64,000 bases of DNA, from positions 24,131 through 88,130 of the forward strand of contig NZ_BJNM01000011.1 of the NCBI RefSeq assembly GCF_006539685.1. The letters run 5' to 3'. This document shows positions 1 through 9,531 of the stretch, piece after piece. The notes below the pieces were generated by a model, which worked only from the letters and a program-made list of their open reading frames with translations, was not told the DNA's origin and searched no databases. Positions within the stretch are counted from its first letter, which is position 1; every line of letters starts with the position of its first letter. The DNA is from Gluconobacter oxydans (GTDB lineage: Bacteria > Pseudomonadota > Alphaproteobacteria > Acetobacterales > Acetobacteraceae). The translations under genes and the position numbers were made by a program.

Positions 1-1184
1 ACATGGCGCAGGCGGCGCTGACGGTGCCGATCTGGGCCAAGCCGATGGGTGAGCCTGCGACGGCCATGGTGCATATCGGGTTCCAGAAAGGGCGGATGTC
101 GGTTCTGGATGGATTGCAGGCGCACGGGACCGGGCTTTCCGTGGCGGGGCGCGGTGTGACCCGTGCGGGCAAGCTGACGGGGATCGTGCTTGAGGGCTTC
201 CGGATCGGCCGGACGGAGGGCGATGCGCGCATTGCCCTGCCGCAGGCCGTGGATCAGCCGATTGGCGTGACGGTCGATGCCGATCCGCTGGATCTGGCGC
301 CGATGTTCGCGCCCCATCCGCCGACGCCACCCGCTGCTTCACCGCGCGGTGGTTCAGGCGAGAAGAGCGTCTCCATGGGGGACAGCTGGTCCATCAGCCT
401 GAATGCGCCGCATGTTTATTATGGCCCCAGGGCGCAGGTTGGCGGTGTCGTCTCGCAGATCGAACTGCGGAACGGGCATTTGGCCTCGGGGCGGTTTGCG
501 CTCGATGCGCCGACAAGGGTCCGGGCGGTTCTGGCCGATACGGGGCGCGAGCATCCGTTCGTGCTGGATATCGATAATCTGGGGACGCTGCTTGAGGGTC
601 TGGGGCTGTATGACCGCATCCGGGGCGGGCAGACGCATCTGGACGGGGTGTTCACGCCGGACGAAACGACCGTGCGGAAGGTGCCGGAAGGGCGGAACAC
701 GAAATCGGCCGGGCTGTGGGGCGGGTTGCCGCCGTTCCGCGGGCATGTGGAAATGGGGCCGTCGCAATTCCTGCGGCCGCCTCTGACGCTGACGGCGGTG
801 TCGGACCTGTCCCCGCTGCACTGGCTGACCAATCATCTGGACCGGTTCGAGATCAGTCATCTGGCGACGCGTCTGAGCCTGGCGGGGAACCTGCTGGTGC
901 TGCATGACGGGGTGATCGGCAATCAGGCGCTTGGGGCCACGATGGAAGGGCCGATCGACCTGACGACTTCTAAACTGAACCTGAACGGGACGATCGTCCC
1001 GCTGTTCGGGCTCAATGCGCTGCCTGGGCGGCTGCCGGTTCTGGGGCATCTGCTGTCTCCCGAGAAGGGGGGCGGGCTACTGGCGGCGACGTTTGATCTG
1101 CATGGGACGGTCGAGAAGCCGGATCTGTCGGTCAATCCGCTGTCGATGCTGTTGCCGGGCGTGATGCGGCGCATCCTTCATTAA
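1..1184 (+). CDS. AsmA/DUF3971-like protein, C-terminal part (5' end outside window)
   Basis: The frame is open from the first bases of the window, so the true start probably lies upstream; an ATG at base 3 is available but nothing supports it as the start. The visible 393 residues are rich in short beta-strand-like stretches and lack membrane segments. They end in a pattern (DLSVNPLSMLLPGVMRRIL) typical of the C-terminus of large AsmA-like/DUF3971 (YhdP/TamB-type) envelope proteins of alphaproteobacteria. That family is linked to lipid transport between the membranes; the role here is inferred only from the family. The gene runs in the same direction as rarA, 117 bases downstream. The family is fairly sure; the exact subfamily is not. 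Confidence 0.6.
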   Translation, partial: MAQAALTVPIWAKPMGEPATAMVHIGFQKGRMSVLDGLQAHGTGLSVAGRGVTRAGKLTGIVLEGFRIGRTEGDARIALPQAVDQPIGVTVDADPLDLAPMFAPHPPTPPAASPRGGSGEKSVSMGDSWSISLNAPHVYYGPRAQVGGVVSQIELRNGHLASGRFALDAPTRVRAVLADTGREHPFVLDIDNLGTLLEGLGLYDRIRGGQTHLDGVFTPDETTVRKVPEGRNTKSAGLWGGLPPFRGHVEMGPSQFLRPPLTLTAVSDLSPLHWLTNHLDRFEISHLATRLSLAGNLLVLHDGVIGNQALGATMEGPIDLTTSKLNLNGTIVPLFGLNALPGRLPVLGHLLSPEKGGGLLAATFDLHGTVEKPDLSVNPLSMLLPGVMRRILH

Positions 1185-1217
1185 GTCGGCGGCCGGGGTT
1201 ATGCTCCGGTAACGTGA

Positions 1218-1263
1218 GGCCGGGGATTTTCCTGACCGGCCGGGCTCCCCATATCCGGGGAGC
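1218..1263. other. two tandem hairpins in the gap before rarA
   Basis: Two GC-rich stems lie side by side: GGCCGG (1218-1223) with CCGGCC (1236-1241), and GCTCCCC (1244-1250) with GGGGAGC (1257-1263). Neither is followed by a T-run, so I do not call an intrinsic terminator. They may be transcript-end or processing structures between the AsmA-like gene and rarA. Confidence 0.3.
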
Positions 1264-1301
1264 AGACCTTCTGACGGGGCTTCGGGGAGCGGGAGACGCC
1301 A

Positions 1302-2714
1302 GTGACCGACATGACAGATCTTTTCGGCGGTGCTCCGGACGCGAACCGTGCGCAGGCTTCAGGCCGTGGCCCGTCCCGTACGCCGGAGAACATGCGGCAG
1401 CAACGTCCGATCGAGGCACCTCAGGTGCAGCGCCGACCGCCTTCCCGAACGCAGCCTCTGGCGGACCGCCTGCGGCCGAAGCGGCTGGAAGACGTGCGGG
1501 GGCAGGATCATCTGCTCGGGCCTGAGGGAACACTCACGCGGATGCTGGAGCGGGGTACGCTGTCCAGCCTGATCCTGTGGGGCGGTCCGGGATGCGGCAA
1601 GACGACGATTGCGCGGCTTCTCGCAGGGCGGGCCGGGCTGTTCTATTCGCAGATTTCTGCCGTTTTTTCCGGCGTTGCAGATCTGCGGCGGGCGTTTGAG
1701 GAAGCGGACAAGAAACAGGCGGCGACGGGTAAGGGGACGCTGCTGTTCGTGGACGAAATCCATCGCTTCAACCGCGCACAGCAGGACGGGTTCCTGCCCT
1801 ATGTGGAGCGCGGGACGGTGGTTCTGGTGGGTGCGACCACGGAGAACCCGTCCTTTGCGCTGAATGCGGCGCTGCTGTCCCGATGTCAGGTTCTGGTGCT
1901 GAACCGGCTGGATGATGCGAGCCTTGAGAGCCTGCTGGTGCATGCGGAAGAGGAAGTGGGGCGTCCGTTGCCGCTCGATCCGGAAGCGCGGGCCAGTCTG
2001 CGGGCCATGGCGGATGGGGACGGGCGGTATTTGCTGAATATGGTTGAGCAGCTTGTGGCGCTTGATCCGTCGAAAGTGCTGACGCCACGCGATCTGGCGG
2101 CGATCCTGTCCCGCCGGGCGATCCTGTATGACCGGGATCGGGAAGAGCACTACAATCTCATTTCCGCGCTCCACAAATCGCTGAGGGGCAGTGATCCGGA
2201 TGCGGCTCTGTACTGGTTCGCGCGGATGCTGGAGGGCGGGGAGGACCCACGCTACATCGCCCGCCGTCTGACGCGGTTTGCGGCCGAGGATGTGGGGCAG
2301 GCCGATCCGTCCGCGCTGCCGATGGCGGTGGCGGGGTGGCAGACCTATGAGCGGCTGGGTTCTCCGGAAGGGGAACTGGCGCTGGCTCAGGTGGTGGTGC
2401 ATCTGGCGACCGCGCCGAAATCCAATGCGGTTTACACGGCTTACAAGGCGGCCCGGGCTCTGGCGCGGGACACCGGCAGCCTGATGCCGCCGTCGCATAT
2501 CCTGAACGCGCCGACGTCCCTGATGAAGGATATCGGATACGGCAAGGGCTATGAATACGACCACGACAGCGAAGACGCGTTTTCGGGTCAGAACTACTTT
2601 CCGGACGGGATGCCCAGAGCGTCCCTTTATCATCCCACGGACCGCGGACATGAGGGGCGTATCAGAAAACTTCTGGACATGCGGGCCGCCAAGAGGGCAT
2701 CCCGCGAACCATGA
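1302..2714 (+). CDS. rarA: replication-associated recombination protein A (AAA+ ATPase)
   Basis: This is a 470-residue RarA/MgsA/WRNIP1-family AAA+ ATPase that acts at stalled replication forks. After a disordered N-terminus of about 45 residues, the sequence PLADRLRPKRLEDVRGQDHLLG matches the family opening. Walker A is GGPGCGKTT near residue 94, Walker B is LLFVDEIHRF, and sensor 1 is GATTENPSF. The C-terminal tetramerisation part contains SDPDAALYWFARML and ends near a YFPDGM motif, both characteristic of RarA. The start is the GTG at 1302; an ATG three codons later is an alternative. The stop overlaps the next gene by four bases (ATGA), implying translational coupling with the pseudouridine synthase. 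Confidence 0.93.
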   Translation: MTDMTDLFGGAPDANRAQASGRGPSRTPENMRQQRPIEAPQVQRRPPSRTQPLADRLRPKRLEDVRGQDHLLGPEGTLTRMLERGTLSSLILWGGPGCGKTTIARLLAGRAGLFYSQISAVFSGVADLRRAFEEADKKQAATGKGTLLFVDEIHRFNRAQQDGFLPYVERGTVVLVGATTENPSFALNAALLSRCQVLVLNRLDDASLESLLVHAEEEVGRPLPLDPEARASLRAMADGDGRYLLNMVEQLVALDPSKVLTPRDLAAILSRRAILYDRDREEHYNLISALHKSLRGSDPDAALYWFARMLEGGEDPRYIARRLTRFAAEDVGQADPSALPMAVAGWQTYERLGSPEGELALAQVVVHLATAPKSNAVYTAYKAARALARDTGSLMPPSHILNAPTSLMKDIGYGKGYEYDHDSEDAFSGQNYFPDGMPRASLYHPTDRGHEGRIRKLLDMRAAKRASREP

Positions 2715-3718
2715 CAGTTACCAACCGCATCGTGACCGAGGATGAGGCCGATATTCGCCTCGACCGCTGGTTCAGACGTCACTACCCCAATCTGACGCAG
2801 GGCGCGCTCCAGAAACTGTGCCGCAAGGGACAGATCCGCGTGGAGGGAGGGCGTGTCCAGACCAACACGCGCCTGATCCCCGGACAGAGCGTCCGCATCC
2901 CGCCACTGCCGGACGTGGACAAGCCCGCACCCCTGCCGCCGCCGGATCCGATGCTGGCGCGCGAGATCAGGAAGATGGTGATTTACGAGGACGAGCATCT
3001 GCTGGTTCTCGATAAGCCATCGGGCCTTGCGACGCAGGGCGGTCCGGGCATTACCAAGCATGTGGACATGATGCTTGATGGTCTGCGGACCGAGGGCGGG
3101 GACCGGCCGCGTCTGGTGCATCGCATTGACCGTGACACATCTGGTATTCTGCTGATCGCGCGCACGCCGGGTGTGGCGGCGAAGCTTGCGGCGGCGTTCC
3201 GTGGGCGCGATGTGGAAAAGACGTACTGGGCCGTGGTCGTCGGGCGGCCTTCGCCGGAATCCGGCATTATTGACCAGCCTCTGGCGAAGATCGGTGCGGG
3301 TGGTGCGGCACTGGTGATTGCAGCGTCGCGCGATGAGGAAGACGCGGCTTCGGCCAAGACGGAATATGAGACGCTCGATGCGGCGGGCAAGAAGCTGAGC
3401 TGGCTGAAGCTGTCTCCGCTGACCGGGCGGACGCATCAGCTTCGCGTACATACCGAATCCATTGGCACGCCGATCCTTGGTGATCCGCGCTATGGCGGGA
3501 AAGCCGCGCATCCGGAAGGGTTTATCGACCGGCTGCATCTGCATGCGCGCCAGCTTGATATTCCGCATCCCGCAGGCGGGCGCCTGATCGTGACGGCACC
3601 TCTGCCGCCGCATATGCGCGAGACGTTCCGCACGCTCGGCTTCGTGCCGGGTGAGACGCCGGCGCCCAAGCGTGTCCGGGGTGGGAGCAGCAGCAAGGGC
3701 CGGGGGCCTGCAAAATGA
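2711..3718 (+). CDS. rluC: RluA-family pseudouridine synthase (RluC-like)
   Basis: This 335-residue protein has an S4 RNA-binding domain (about residues 10-70) followed by the RluA catalytic domain. The catalytic Asp lies in LVHRIDRDTSGILLIA, and the later LSPLTGRTHQLRVH block is also diagnostic. Proteins of this class isomerise uridines in 23S rRNA; RluC modifies 955, 2504 and 2580 in E. coli. The presence of an S4 domain and the overall length favour RluC over RluA, but substrate positions cannot be read from sequence. It overlaps rarA at its start and the AsmA-like gene at its end, each by four bases. Confidence 0.88.
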   Translation: MTVTNRIVTEDEADIRLDRWFRRHYPNLTQGALQKLCRKGQIRVEGGRVQTNTRLIPGQSVRIPPLPDVDKPAPLPPPDPMLAREIRKMVIYEDEHLLVLDKPSGLATQGGPGITKHVDMMLDGLRTEGGDRPRLVHRIDRDTSGILLIARTPGVAAKLAAAFRGRDVEKTYWAVVVGRPSPESGIIDQPLAKIGAGGAALVIAASRDEEDAASAKTEYETLDAAGKKLSWLKLSPLTGRTHQLRVHTESIGTPILGDPRYGGKAAHPEGFIDRLHLHARQLDIPHPAGGRLIVTAPLPPHMRETFRTLGFVPGETPAPKRVRGGSSSKGRGPAK

Positions 3719-6234
3719 AGAAGCTGACCGGCGTTCTGATTGCCGTCATCGTTGCCATTGTGGGTGTGAGTGTGGCCACGCATGTCCTGATCGATCAGGA
3801 CGCGCTGCGCGAGCGTGTGGCTGTGGCGCTGAAGCACCAGACGGGGCTTATGATGCAGGTCCGTCATTCGTCGGTGCAGCTTCTGCCCTGGCCGGCGTTC
3901 GAGGCCTCCGACGTCGTGCTGACACGCGATGGGCAGACGCCGGTTCTCAAGGCTCATACGATCCATGCCGGGATCGCCGTTTTTGCCCTGCTGCACCGTG
4001 AGGTCCGGTTTCAGGATTTCGTGGTCGAGGGGGCGACGGTCAATCTTGTTCGCGGTCTGGACGGGCAGGCGAACTGGTCCCTGACGCCGGATCGTGAGAA
4101 CGAGGATGCGTCCCTGCCGGTGCATGGTCAGAGCGGGCAGCGGATTCAGGCGCACTGGGATCTGTCGCTGGACGGGCTGCATGTCGCGCAGGCTGCGGTG
4201 ATCTGGAACGACCGTCTGACCCGCACGAGCGGTTCGTTCGGTCTCGATACGCTGGATCTGGCGGGGCTGCGCAGTTCCAGCCCGTGGATCAGCTTGCAGG
4301 GCCATCATGCGGGCACGCCGTTCACGCTCAAGGGTCATGTCGGCAATCTGTCGCAGATCCGGGGCACGCAGCCCTGGGCGTTCAGCATCGGGACGACGCT
4401 GGGCGATGGGGAAAAGCGCGACTGGCTGAATCTGGACGGGCGGATCGGCAATCCGTCGCAGATGCAAAACGTGGTGCTGACAGCGCAGGGCGAATGGCCC
4501 AATCTTCAGGACGCGCACCGTCTGTTCCCGCATGCCAATCTTCCGAATGTCCCGGCACTGGGCGGGGATATTGCGGTTCAGGGCAGTCCCGGTCCGCTGA
4601 CGGATCTGGATGGGGATGCGCTGCTGCATCAGGTCCTGGGCAGCATGAATCCGATGCGGGTGCATCTGCATGCGGGTTATGTCGCACTGCGGCAGGGCGT
4701 GCTGCGGAACCTGCATGTCGACTCCGCCGGGCCGGATGCGGCGCTGACCGTTACGGCAGATACGCAGTGGCGGGATACGGCTTGGCACGTCGAAGGCGGG
4801 GCCGGGACGATGCAGCAGGCGCTTGCGGCCTGGCGCGACGGGTTGAAAACGGCTGTTCCGCTGGCGGTGCAACTGCGGAGCCAGACGGCGCTTCTGTCCG
4901 GTGCGCCTGCGCTCAATGCGCAGGACAGTGCGCGTTTTGCTCTTTCGGGGACGATCGGCGCGGAGAACGGACATCTTGTGGCGGAAGGAAGCGGCAAGAC
5001 GCTCCATCTGCCGGGCGCGGTTTTACATGACGTCAGTCTGCATGGCACGCTGGACGCGCAGGACCACGAGAACCTGTCGCTCGACGGGCTGACCTTCGGC
5101 AGTCAGGAACTTTCCGTGGATGGGGCGCTCAAGCTGGTTGTGGGGCATGACGTTCCGCCGGTCGTGAGCGGAAATCTGCATGCCGCGAAAATGGATCTGG
5201 ATGTGCTCAAGGGGCTGTGGCTTCAGCCTGCGCAACCGGCTGCTCCGGCTGTTGCGCCCGCTGTTCCGGGTGTGCCCGCACCGAAGCCTGTGGTGCCGCA
5301 GAATGATGCTCCGGTTCCGGCTGTGAGCGATCATCCTTCGGCTGAGACGGCCGCTGTGGATCCGACACCGTCCTGGGTGAAGCGGTTGCGGGCGCAGGAT
5401 GTGAACCTGCATCTGACGGCGGATCATGTCGTGTTTGCGGGGCGGGATTATACGGATCTGGCGACACGCCTGACGCTGTCGGGTGGCCATCTGCGTCTGG
5501 ATCCGATTTCCGGTCAGGCGCAGGGAGTGCCGCTTTCGGGAATGGCGGAACTGGATGCCAGTGCGCTGCCGGTGACGGGTAGCGTGACGTTCCAGCCGCT
5601 GATGCTTCCGGCCGGTCTGCTGGAGACGCAGCTTGGGATGCCGCTTCTGCTTCAGGGGCCGGTGCAGGTCGTGGGGCAGCTTTCGGCGAAGGGGAACAGT
5701 TCGCAGGAACTGCGGCAGTCGCTGGACGGGCATCTGGGTATTTCCATGGTGGATGGCCAGGTGCAGAGCGAACTGCTCGGCCAGATGGCAGGGTCTGCGG
5801 CCAGTGTGGTGCTCGGGAAAGGGGGGCGGTCGCTCCGCTGTCTGGGGCTGCACATGAGCATTGCGAACGATGTTGCCCATATCGACACGCTGGGGCTTCA
5901 GTCCGGGCGGTTCTCGACGTCGGGCAGCGGGACTGTCGGGCTTGGGACGCAGGCGCTGGATCTTCGCCTTTTGCCGGTGGTGGATTTTGAAGGGGCGGGG
6001 GCATCCACGCCGGTTGTGCTGACGGGTACGCTGGGGGCACCGCATGTCGAGCAGGATCGTGACGCGGGTGGTAATTTCCATGTGACGATCGGCGGGGACA
6101 GCAATACGGCCGATCCCTGCACGGCACCGCTGGCTGCGGCGCGGGAAGGGCAGGCTGGTCCGGCTCCTTCGGCGGTCAAGGCGCATCATTCGAAGGCCGG
6201 GGATATCCTGCGGGCTCTGGGAGTTCTGCATTGA
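3715..6234 (+). CDS. AsmA family envelope protein
   Basis: This 839-residue protein has an N-terminal membrane anchor (residues about 4-24, LTGVLIAVIVAIVGVSVATHVLI) followed by the AsmA N-terminal fold (HSSVQLLPWPAFEASDVVL). A long beta-rich body follows. Residues about 500-550 are a low-complexity Pro/Ala linker. AsmA-type proteins are thought to bridge the periplasm and move or organise lipids of the outer membrane; this is family knowledge. The gene is coupled on both sides by four-base overlaps, upstream with the pseudouridine synthase and downstream with the ATP12 chaperone. These look like convenience arrangements rather than a pathway. Confidence 0.8.
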   Translation: MKKLTGVLIAVIVAIVGVSVATHVLIDQDALRERVAVALKHQTGLMMQVRHSSVQLLPWPAFEASDVVLTRDGQTPVLKAHTIHAGIAVFALLHREVRFQDFVVEGATVNLVRGLDGQANWSLTPDRENEDASLPVHGQSGQRIQAHWDLSLDGLHVAQAAVIWNDRLTRTSGSFGLDTLDLAGLRSSSPWISLQGHHAGTPFTLKGHVGNLSQIRGTQPWAFSIGTTLGDGEKRDWLNLDGRIGNPSQMQNVVLTAQGEWPNLQDAHRLFPHANLPNVPALGGDIAVQGSPGPLTDLDGDALLHQVLGSMNPMRVHLHAGYVALRQGVLRNLHVDSAGPDAALTVTADTQWRDTAWHVEGGAGTMQQALAAWRDGLKTAVPLAVQLRSQTALLSGAPALNAQDSARFALSGTIGAENGHLVAEGSGKTLHLPGAVLHDVSLHGTLDAQDHENLSLDGLTFGSQELSVDGALKLVVGHDVPPVVSGNLHAAKMDLDVLKGLWLQPAQPAAPAVAPAVPGVPAPKPVVPQNDAPVPAVSDHPSAETAAVDPTPSWVKRLRAQDVNLHLTADHVVFAGRDYTDLATRLTLSGGHLRLDPISGQAQGVPLSGMAELDASALPVTGSVTFQPLMLPAGLLETQLGMPLLLQGPVQVVGQLSAKGNSSQELRQSLDGHLGISMVDGQVQSELLGQMAGSAASVVLGKGGRSLRCLGLHMSIANDVAHIDTLGLQSGRFSTSGSGTVGLGTQALDLRLLPVVDFEGAGASTPVVLTGTLGAPHVEQDRDAGGNFHVTIGGDSNTADPCTAPLAAAREGQAGPAPSAVKAHHSKAGDILRALGVLH

Positions 6235-6926
6235 GCGGGCACAAGCGTTTCTGGAAAGCGGTTTCAGTCGTATCGGAGGACGGGCTGTTCCAGCCGCGTC
6301 TGGATGGCCGGCCGATCCGTCTGCCGCAGGGCCACGTTCTGGCTGTACGTTCCTCTGTGCTGGCTGAGGCCATTGCCGGGGAGTGGGGGCAGATTGCGGA
6401 AGGCGCGTCCTTCACGCCGGATTCTCTGCCTCTGACGCGGATGGCCGGGACGATGATCGAACGGATTGCGCCCGATCCGCAGGCGGCGCGGGACATGCTC
6501 CTCGGACTCGGGGTGGATGACGGGCTCTGCTACTGCGCAGACGGGATCGGGCCTGTTGCGGCGCAGGTTTTCGCCTGGCTTTCGGGTTACGGGCTCCACC
6601 CGAATGTAACCGATGGTCTCATGCCGGTTGTGCAGCCTGAAGGGTACCGGGAGGCTCTGGCGGGGCTTCTGGCGGCACGGGATGATCTGGAGCTTGCGGT
6701 TCTGGGCGTTCTGGCGCAGGCGACGGGCAGTCTGCTTCTGTCGCTGGCTGTCGTGGGAGGCGCTGTCAGCCTCGTGGATGCGGTGCTGTGGACCAATAAT
6801 GATGAAAAATCCCAGCTTGCGACCTGGGGGCAGGATGATGAACTCGTCCGCACGATGGAAAACCGCGAGAAGGACATTCTTGACGCGGGCATGTTCCTGA
6901 CGCTCGGGCGGCAGGTTTCGATCTGA
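6231..6926 (+). CDS. ATP12-family F1-ATPase assembly chaperone
   Basis: This 231-residue protein matches the ATP12 family. The N-terminal part (KRFWKAVSVV, then DGRPIRLPQGHVLAV and EWGQIAEG) and the C-terminal helical domain are both present. In mitochondria ATP12 binds the F1 alpha subunit until it joins the hexamer; alphaproteobacterial members are presumed to do the same. The start is the TTG at 6231, which overlaps the upstream TGA (TTGA), the usual coupling pattern in this window. A short inverted repeat at 6934-6951 follows the stop without a T-run. Confidence 0.85.
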   Translation: MSGHKRFWKAVSVVSEDGLFQPRLDGRPIRLPQGHVLAVRSSVLAEAIAGEWGQIAEGASFTPDSLPLTRMAGTMIERIAPDPQAARDMLLGLGVDDGLCYCADGIGPVAAQVFAWLSGYGLHPNVTDGLMPVVQPEGYREALAGLLAARDDLELAVLGVLAQATGSLLLSLAVVGGAVSLVDAVLWTNNDEKSQLATWGQDDELVRTMENREKDILDAGMFLTLGRQVSI

Positions 6927-7080
6927 GAGGAAAATGCCCTGAATGGGGCATGATCTTGCCATATTCGGGGATCATTGAAGCTCCAGCCATGAGACAGAAC
7001 GAGATGATTGGTGACTCGCCCCCGCCGGGGATCGGGCGCTATCTCCGGATCTGTCGAACACTGTGAGATTCGAGGAAGAT

Positions 7081-7212
7081 ATGTCCGTATCCGTTCGTAG
7101 GCCCCTGCTGCGCCACATGGGTACCCGTGTCGTGAAAACCTGCTCCATCGGAGCATGGCTCTTTCTGGCCGCGACACCGCTGATCGTGGTGGTCTGCGCC
7201 ATTCACGGCTGA
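7081..7212 (+). CDS. 43-aa putative single-pass membrane peptide
   Basis: This short open frame starts with ATG behind a GAGGA ribosome-binding site (7072-7076) and ends just before a strong terminator. The 43 residues consist of a basic N-terminus (about five Arg/Lys in the first 20), then one hydrophobic helix with the core GAWLFLAATPLIVVVCAI, and a tail of His-Gly. I do not recognise a family. The RBS, topology and position in front of a terminator favour a real gene, but no conservation evidence is available from one sequence. Confidence 0.4.
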   Translation: MSVSVRRPLLRHMGTRVVKTCSIGAWLFLAATPLIVVVCAIHG

Positions 7213-7233
7213 GCTGCTGTACAATCAGGCATG

Positions 7234-7275
7234 AAAAAGCCCGGCCTCCCTTTCGGGAGTGCCGGGCTTTTTTTT
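7234..7275. terminator. bidirectional intrinsic terminator
   Basis: The stem AAAAAGCCCGGC pairs with GCCGGGCTTTTT and is capped by an inner CTCCC-TTTC-GGGAG hairpin. T-runs lie on both flanks. It ends the plus-strand genes at 7212 and, 22 bases past its stop codon, the minus-strand DUF1311 gene. Confidence 0.9.
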
Positions 7276-7296
7276 ATGGCGTCAGGGCCGGAGCGT

Positions 7297-7731
7297 TCAG
7301 TTCTGTGGGCTTACTGCGGGTTCGGGAAGGATCGGGGTAGCCCGGTCCGGAGCAGTCAGCCAGTTCTGCCAGAGTTCGTAGGTCCGCTCTTCCGTGAGTT
7401 TCAGGCGGCAGGACAGTTCCATGGATGTCCTGATCGTTCCGTCTGACCAGCGGCCTGCGACGGCCTTGCACTCTGCCTCACGGAAAGCCCTCCAGGCTGA
7501 TTCGCCTTTGCGGAAATCCGCCTGTGTCCGGGCTGTGATGCCCGGGCCCTGCATCCGCCGCAGCGCCGCTTCCGCGTATCGCTTCAGTTGCGCCTCGGCC
7601 TGGGCCAGGCGGGAACTGAAGCAGGACTGGATTTCTGGCGTCGTTTTGCCGGAGCAGACCGGGGCCGCCAGTGCCGACTGGGCCAGCAGCAGGGCCGTGA
7701 CGCAACAGACGGGCAGATGGCGGATCCTCAT
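7297..7731 (-). CDS. DUF1311 / LprI-like secreted protein
   Basis: This 144-residue protein has a clear Sec signal peptide (hydrophobic core to about residue 22, cut after ALA). It then shows the DUF1311 pattern: Cys near the start of the mature protein, a long charged helix (QAEAQLKRYAEAALRRM), FRKGESAWRAFREAECKA and a final MELSCRLKLTEERTYEL. The domain was named from LprI, a lysozyme inhibitor, but most members have no tested role. Three or more cysteines in fixed positions suggest disulfide bonds in the periplasm. The gene is followed by the shared terminator at 7234-7275. Confidence 0.75.
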   Translation of the reverse strand: MRIRHLPVCCVTALLLAQSALAAPVCSGKTTPEIQSCFSSRLAQAEAQLKRYAEAALRRMQGPGITARTQADFRKGESAWRAFREAECKAVAGRWSDGTIRTSMELSCRLKLTEERTYELWQNWLTAPDRATPILPEPAVSPQN

Positions 7732-7765
7732 GGCGATGCTCCGTGTACGGATGATGAAATGAAGG

Positions 7766-8932
7766 TCAGGCTTCCCCGTTATCGGGAACCATAATGCTCA
7801 CTGTGGCGGTGGCGGCAATCCCTTCTTCGCGGCCCGTGAAGCCCAGACGCTCGGATGTGGTGGCTTTGACCGAGATGCGGCTGACGCTGACCTTCAGGAG
7901 ATCGGCGAGGCGATTGCGCATGGCTTCAGCGTGCGGGCCGATCTTGGGGCGTTCGCAGATCAGCGTGACGTCGGCGTTCACGAGGAAGCCGCCGCGCTCG
8001 CGGATGCGCTCGCCGGCATGGACTAGGAAGCGGGCCGAATCCATGTCCTTCCATTTGTTGTCGGACGGCGGGAAATGGCGGCCGATATCGCCTTCGGCCA
8101 GCGCGCCGTAAATGGCGTCGCACAGCGTGTGGATGCCGACATCGGCGTCGGAATGTCCGGCTAGGCCCTTCGTATGGGGCACCTCGATGCCGCACAGGAT
8201 CAGTTTGCGGCCTTCCTCGAAGGCATGGACGTCATAGCCCAGTCCGACGCGGGGCAGCAGGTTCCGGTCAATCACACCTTCAAGACGCATCAGGTCCTCC
8301 GCAACAGTCAGTTTGATATTGTCTTCCGACCCTTCGACGATCGCGACCGGATGGCCAGCCTGTTCGAGCAGGGCGGCATCATCGGTGCGGGCGTCACGAT
8401 GGGTGCGGTGAAGTCCGAGCAGGGTACCGAAGCGGAAACCCTGCGGGGTCTGGGCGCGCCACAGCCCGTCACGCGGGACGGTATCAACGATGATGCCGTC
8501 TTTGGCCTTCTTGATCGTGTCGATGACGGCGACGGCCGGGATCACGCCCTCATGGGTTTTCAGGGCGTTGATGACGTTTTGCACGACTTCGGCCGGGACG
8601 CAGGGGCGGGCGCCATCATGGACCAGCACCAGATCGGGCGGTTCGGGCAGTTTGGCCAGGGCTTCGAGGCCGTTACGCACGCTGTCATGGCGTTCCGCGC
8701 CACCGCTGACGGGGGGCAGGATATCCAGTCCTTCGAGGCTGTCGGCCAGCAGGGGATCGTCCCCGACCGGCAGGAGTACGTCGACATGCGGCAGGAGGGC
8801 TTCGGCAGCGCGGCGGATGACGGGTTTGCCCCGCAGCATCCGGAACTGCTTGGAAGAATTTTCCCCGCTCTGCGAGGAGGCGTCAAAGCGCCGGCCACGA
8901 CCGGCAGCAAGAAGGAGGGCAGCGATACGCAT
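7766..8932 (-). CDS. ispDF: bifunctional IspD/IspF enzyme of the MEP isoprenoid pathway
   Basis: The N-terminal half (about residues 1-220) is 2-C-methyl-D-erythritol 4-phosphate cytidylyltransferase, with the nucleotide-binding opening [15 protein letters not shown] and the VHDGARPCV block. The C-terminal half (from about 230) is 2,4-cyclodiphosphate synthase, with GYDVHAF metal ligands, [10 protein letters not shown] and a C-terminal [15 protein letters not shown]. The fusion is common in alphaproteobacteria and catalyses two non-consecutive MEP steps. I place the start at the ATG at 8932 because family proteins begin at this motif. A GTG at 9010 would add 26 unlikely residues, and neither has a good Shine-Dalgarno sequence. 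Confidence 0.93.
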   Translation of the reverse strand: MRIAALLLAAGRGRRFDASSQSGENSSKQFRMLRGKPVIRRAAEALLPHVDVLLPVGDDPLLADSLEGLDILPPVSGGAERHDSVRNGLEALAKLPEPPDLVLVHDGARPCVPAEVVQNVINALKTHEGVIPAVAVIDTIKKAKDGIIVDTVPRDGLWRAQTPQGFRFGTLLGLHRTHRDARTDDAALLEQAGHPVAIVEGSEDNIKLTVAEDLMRLEGVIDRNLLPRVGLGYDVHAFEEGRKLILCGIEVPHTKGLAGHSDADVGIHTLCDAIYGALAEGDIGRHFPPSDNKWKDMDSARFLVHAGERIRERGGFLVNADVTLICERPKIGPHAEAMRNRLADLLKVSVSRISVKATTSERLGFTGREEGIAATATVSIMVPDNGEA

Positions 8933-9016
8933 GGGGGAGGAATGGGCCGGGACGGCGGGAACGTCAAGCTTGTGTGACTGTTCTCCTGCCTGTCCGTGCG
9001 GCCCGCCCACGGCCGG

Positions 9017-9490
9017 TCAGTGCACCAGTGTGCTGTCGTGGGGGCTGTCGAGGCTGAAAACGGGGATGCTGACGTCGAAGCGATGGCCCGAGCGGGGCTC
9101 GACCATGTGGTAGGTGCCGCGCATGAAGCCGGTCGGCGTCGTGAGCATGGCGCCGGACGTGTAGTCGAACTGTTCGTTAGGCGCGATCACGGGCTGTTCA
9201 CCAACGACACCATCGCCGTGGACATGTTCCTTGCGTCCAAGCCCGTCCACGATTTCCCAAGAGCGGGAGAGAAGCTGGAACGTGTCTTTCCGCTCGTTCT
9301 CGATGCTGATGTGATAGGCCCAGGCGTATTGATGGTCTTCGGGGTGGGACTGGTCGTCCAGCCAGAAGGTCCGGACCGTGACCGTCACGTCGTCCGTGGT
9401 TTCGCTGAAGCGGGGGGCGCTTTCCATGGCTTCGGCGAGTGCCGTCTCGGGATCGGCGTGCAGATGGGGGTGGGATGACTTGTCAGGCAT
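9017..9490 (-). CDS. apaG: ApaG domain protein
   Basis: This 157-residue protein carries the complete ApaG/FBA fold. Landmarks are YAWAYHISIEN, LLSRSWEIVDGLGRKEHVHGDGVVGEQPVI and the C-terminal GTYHMVEPRSGHRFDVSIPVFSL. ApaG was linked genetically to Co/Mg efflux and pyrophosphate binding, but its biochemical role is unsettled. An N-terminal extension of about 30 residues precedes the domain, longer than in E. coli (125 aa). It lies between metZ and ispDF on the same strand. Confidence 0.9.
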   Translation of the reverse strand: MPDKSSHPHLHADPETALAEAMESAPRFSETTDDVTVTVRTFWLDDQSHPEDHQYAWAYHISIENERKDTFQLLSRSWEIVDGLGRKEHVHGDGVVGEQPVIAPNEQFDYTSGAMLTTPTGFMRGTYHMVEPRSGHRFDVSIPVFSLDSPHDSTLVH

Positions 9491-9531
9491 GACGCCATTG
9501 TAAAGCCATCCCGGGGATTTGTCAGGAAAAC

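Noticed and set aside
8174..8977. Long plus-strand frame opposite ispDF
   Set aside because: Gly/Asp/Gln-rich translation without domains, fully antisense to ispDF.
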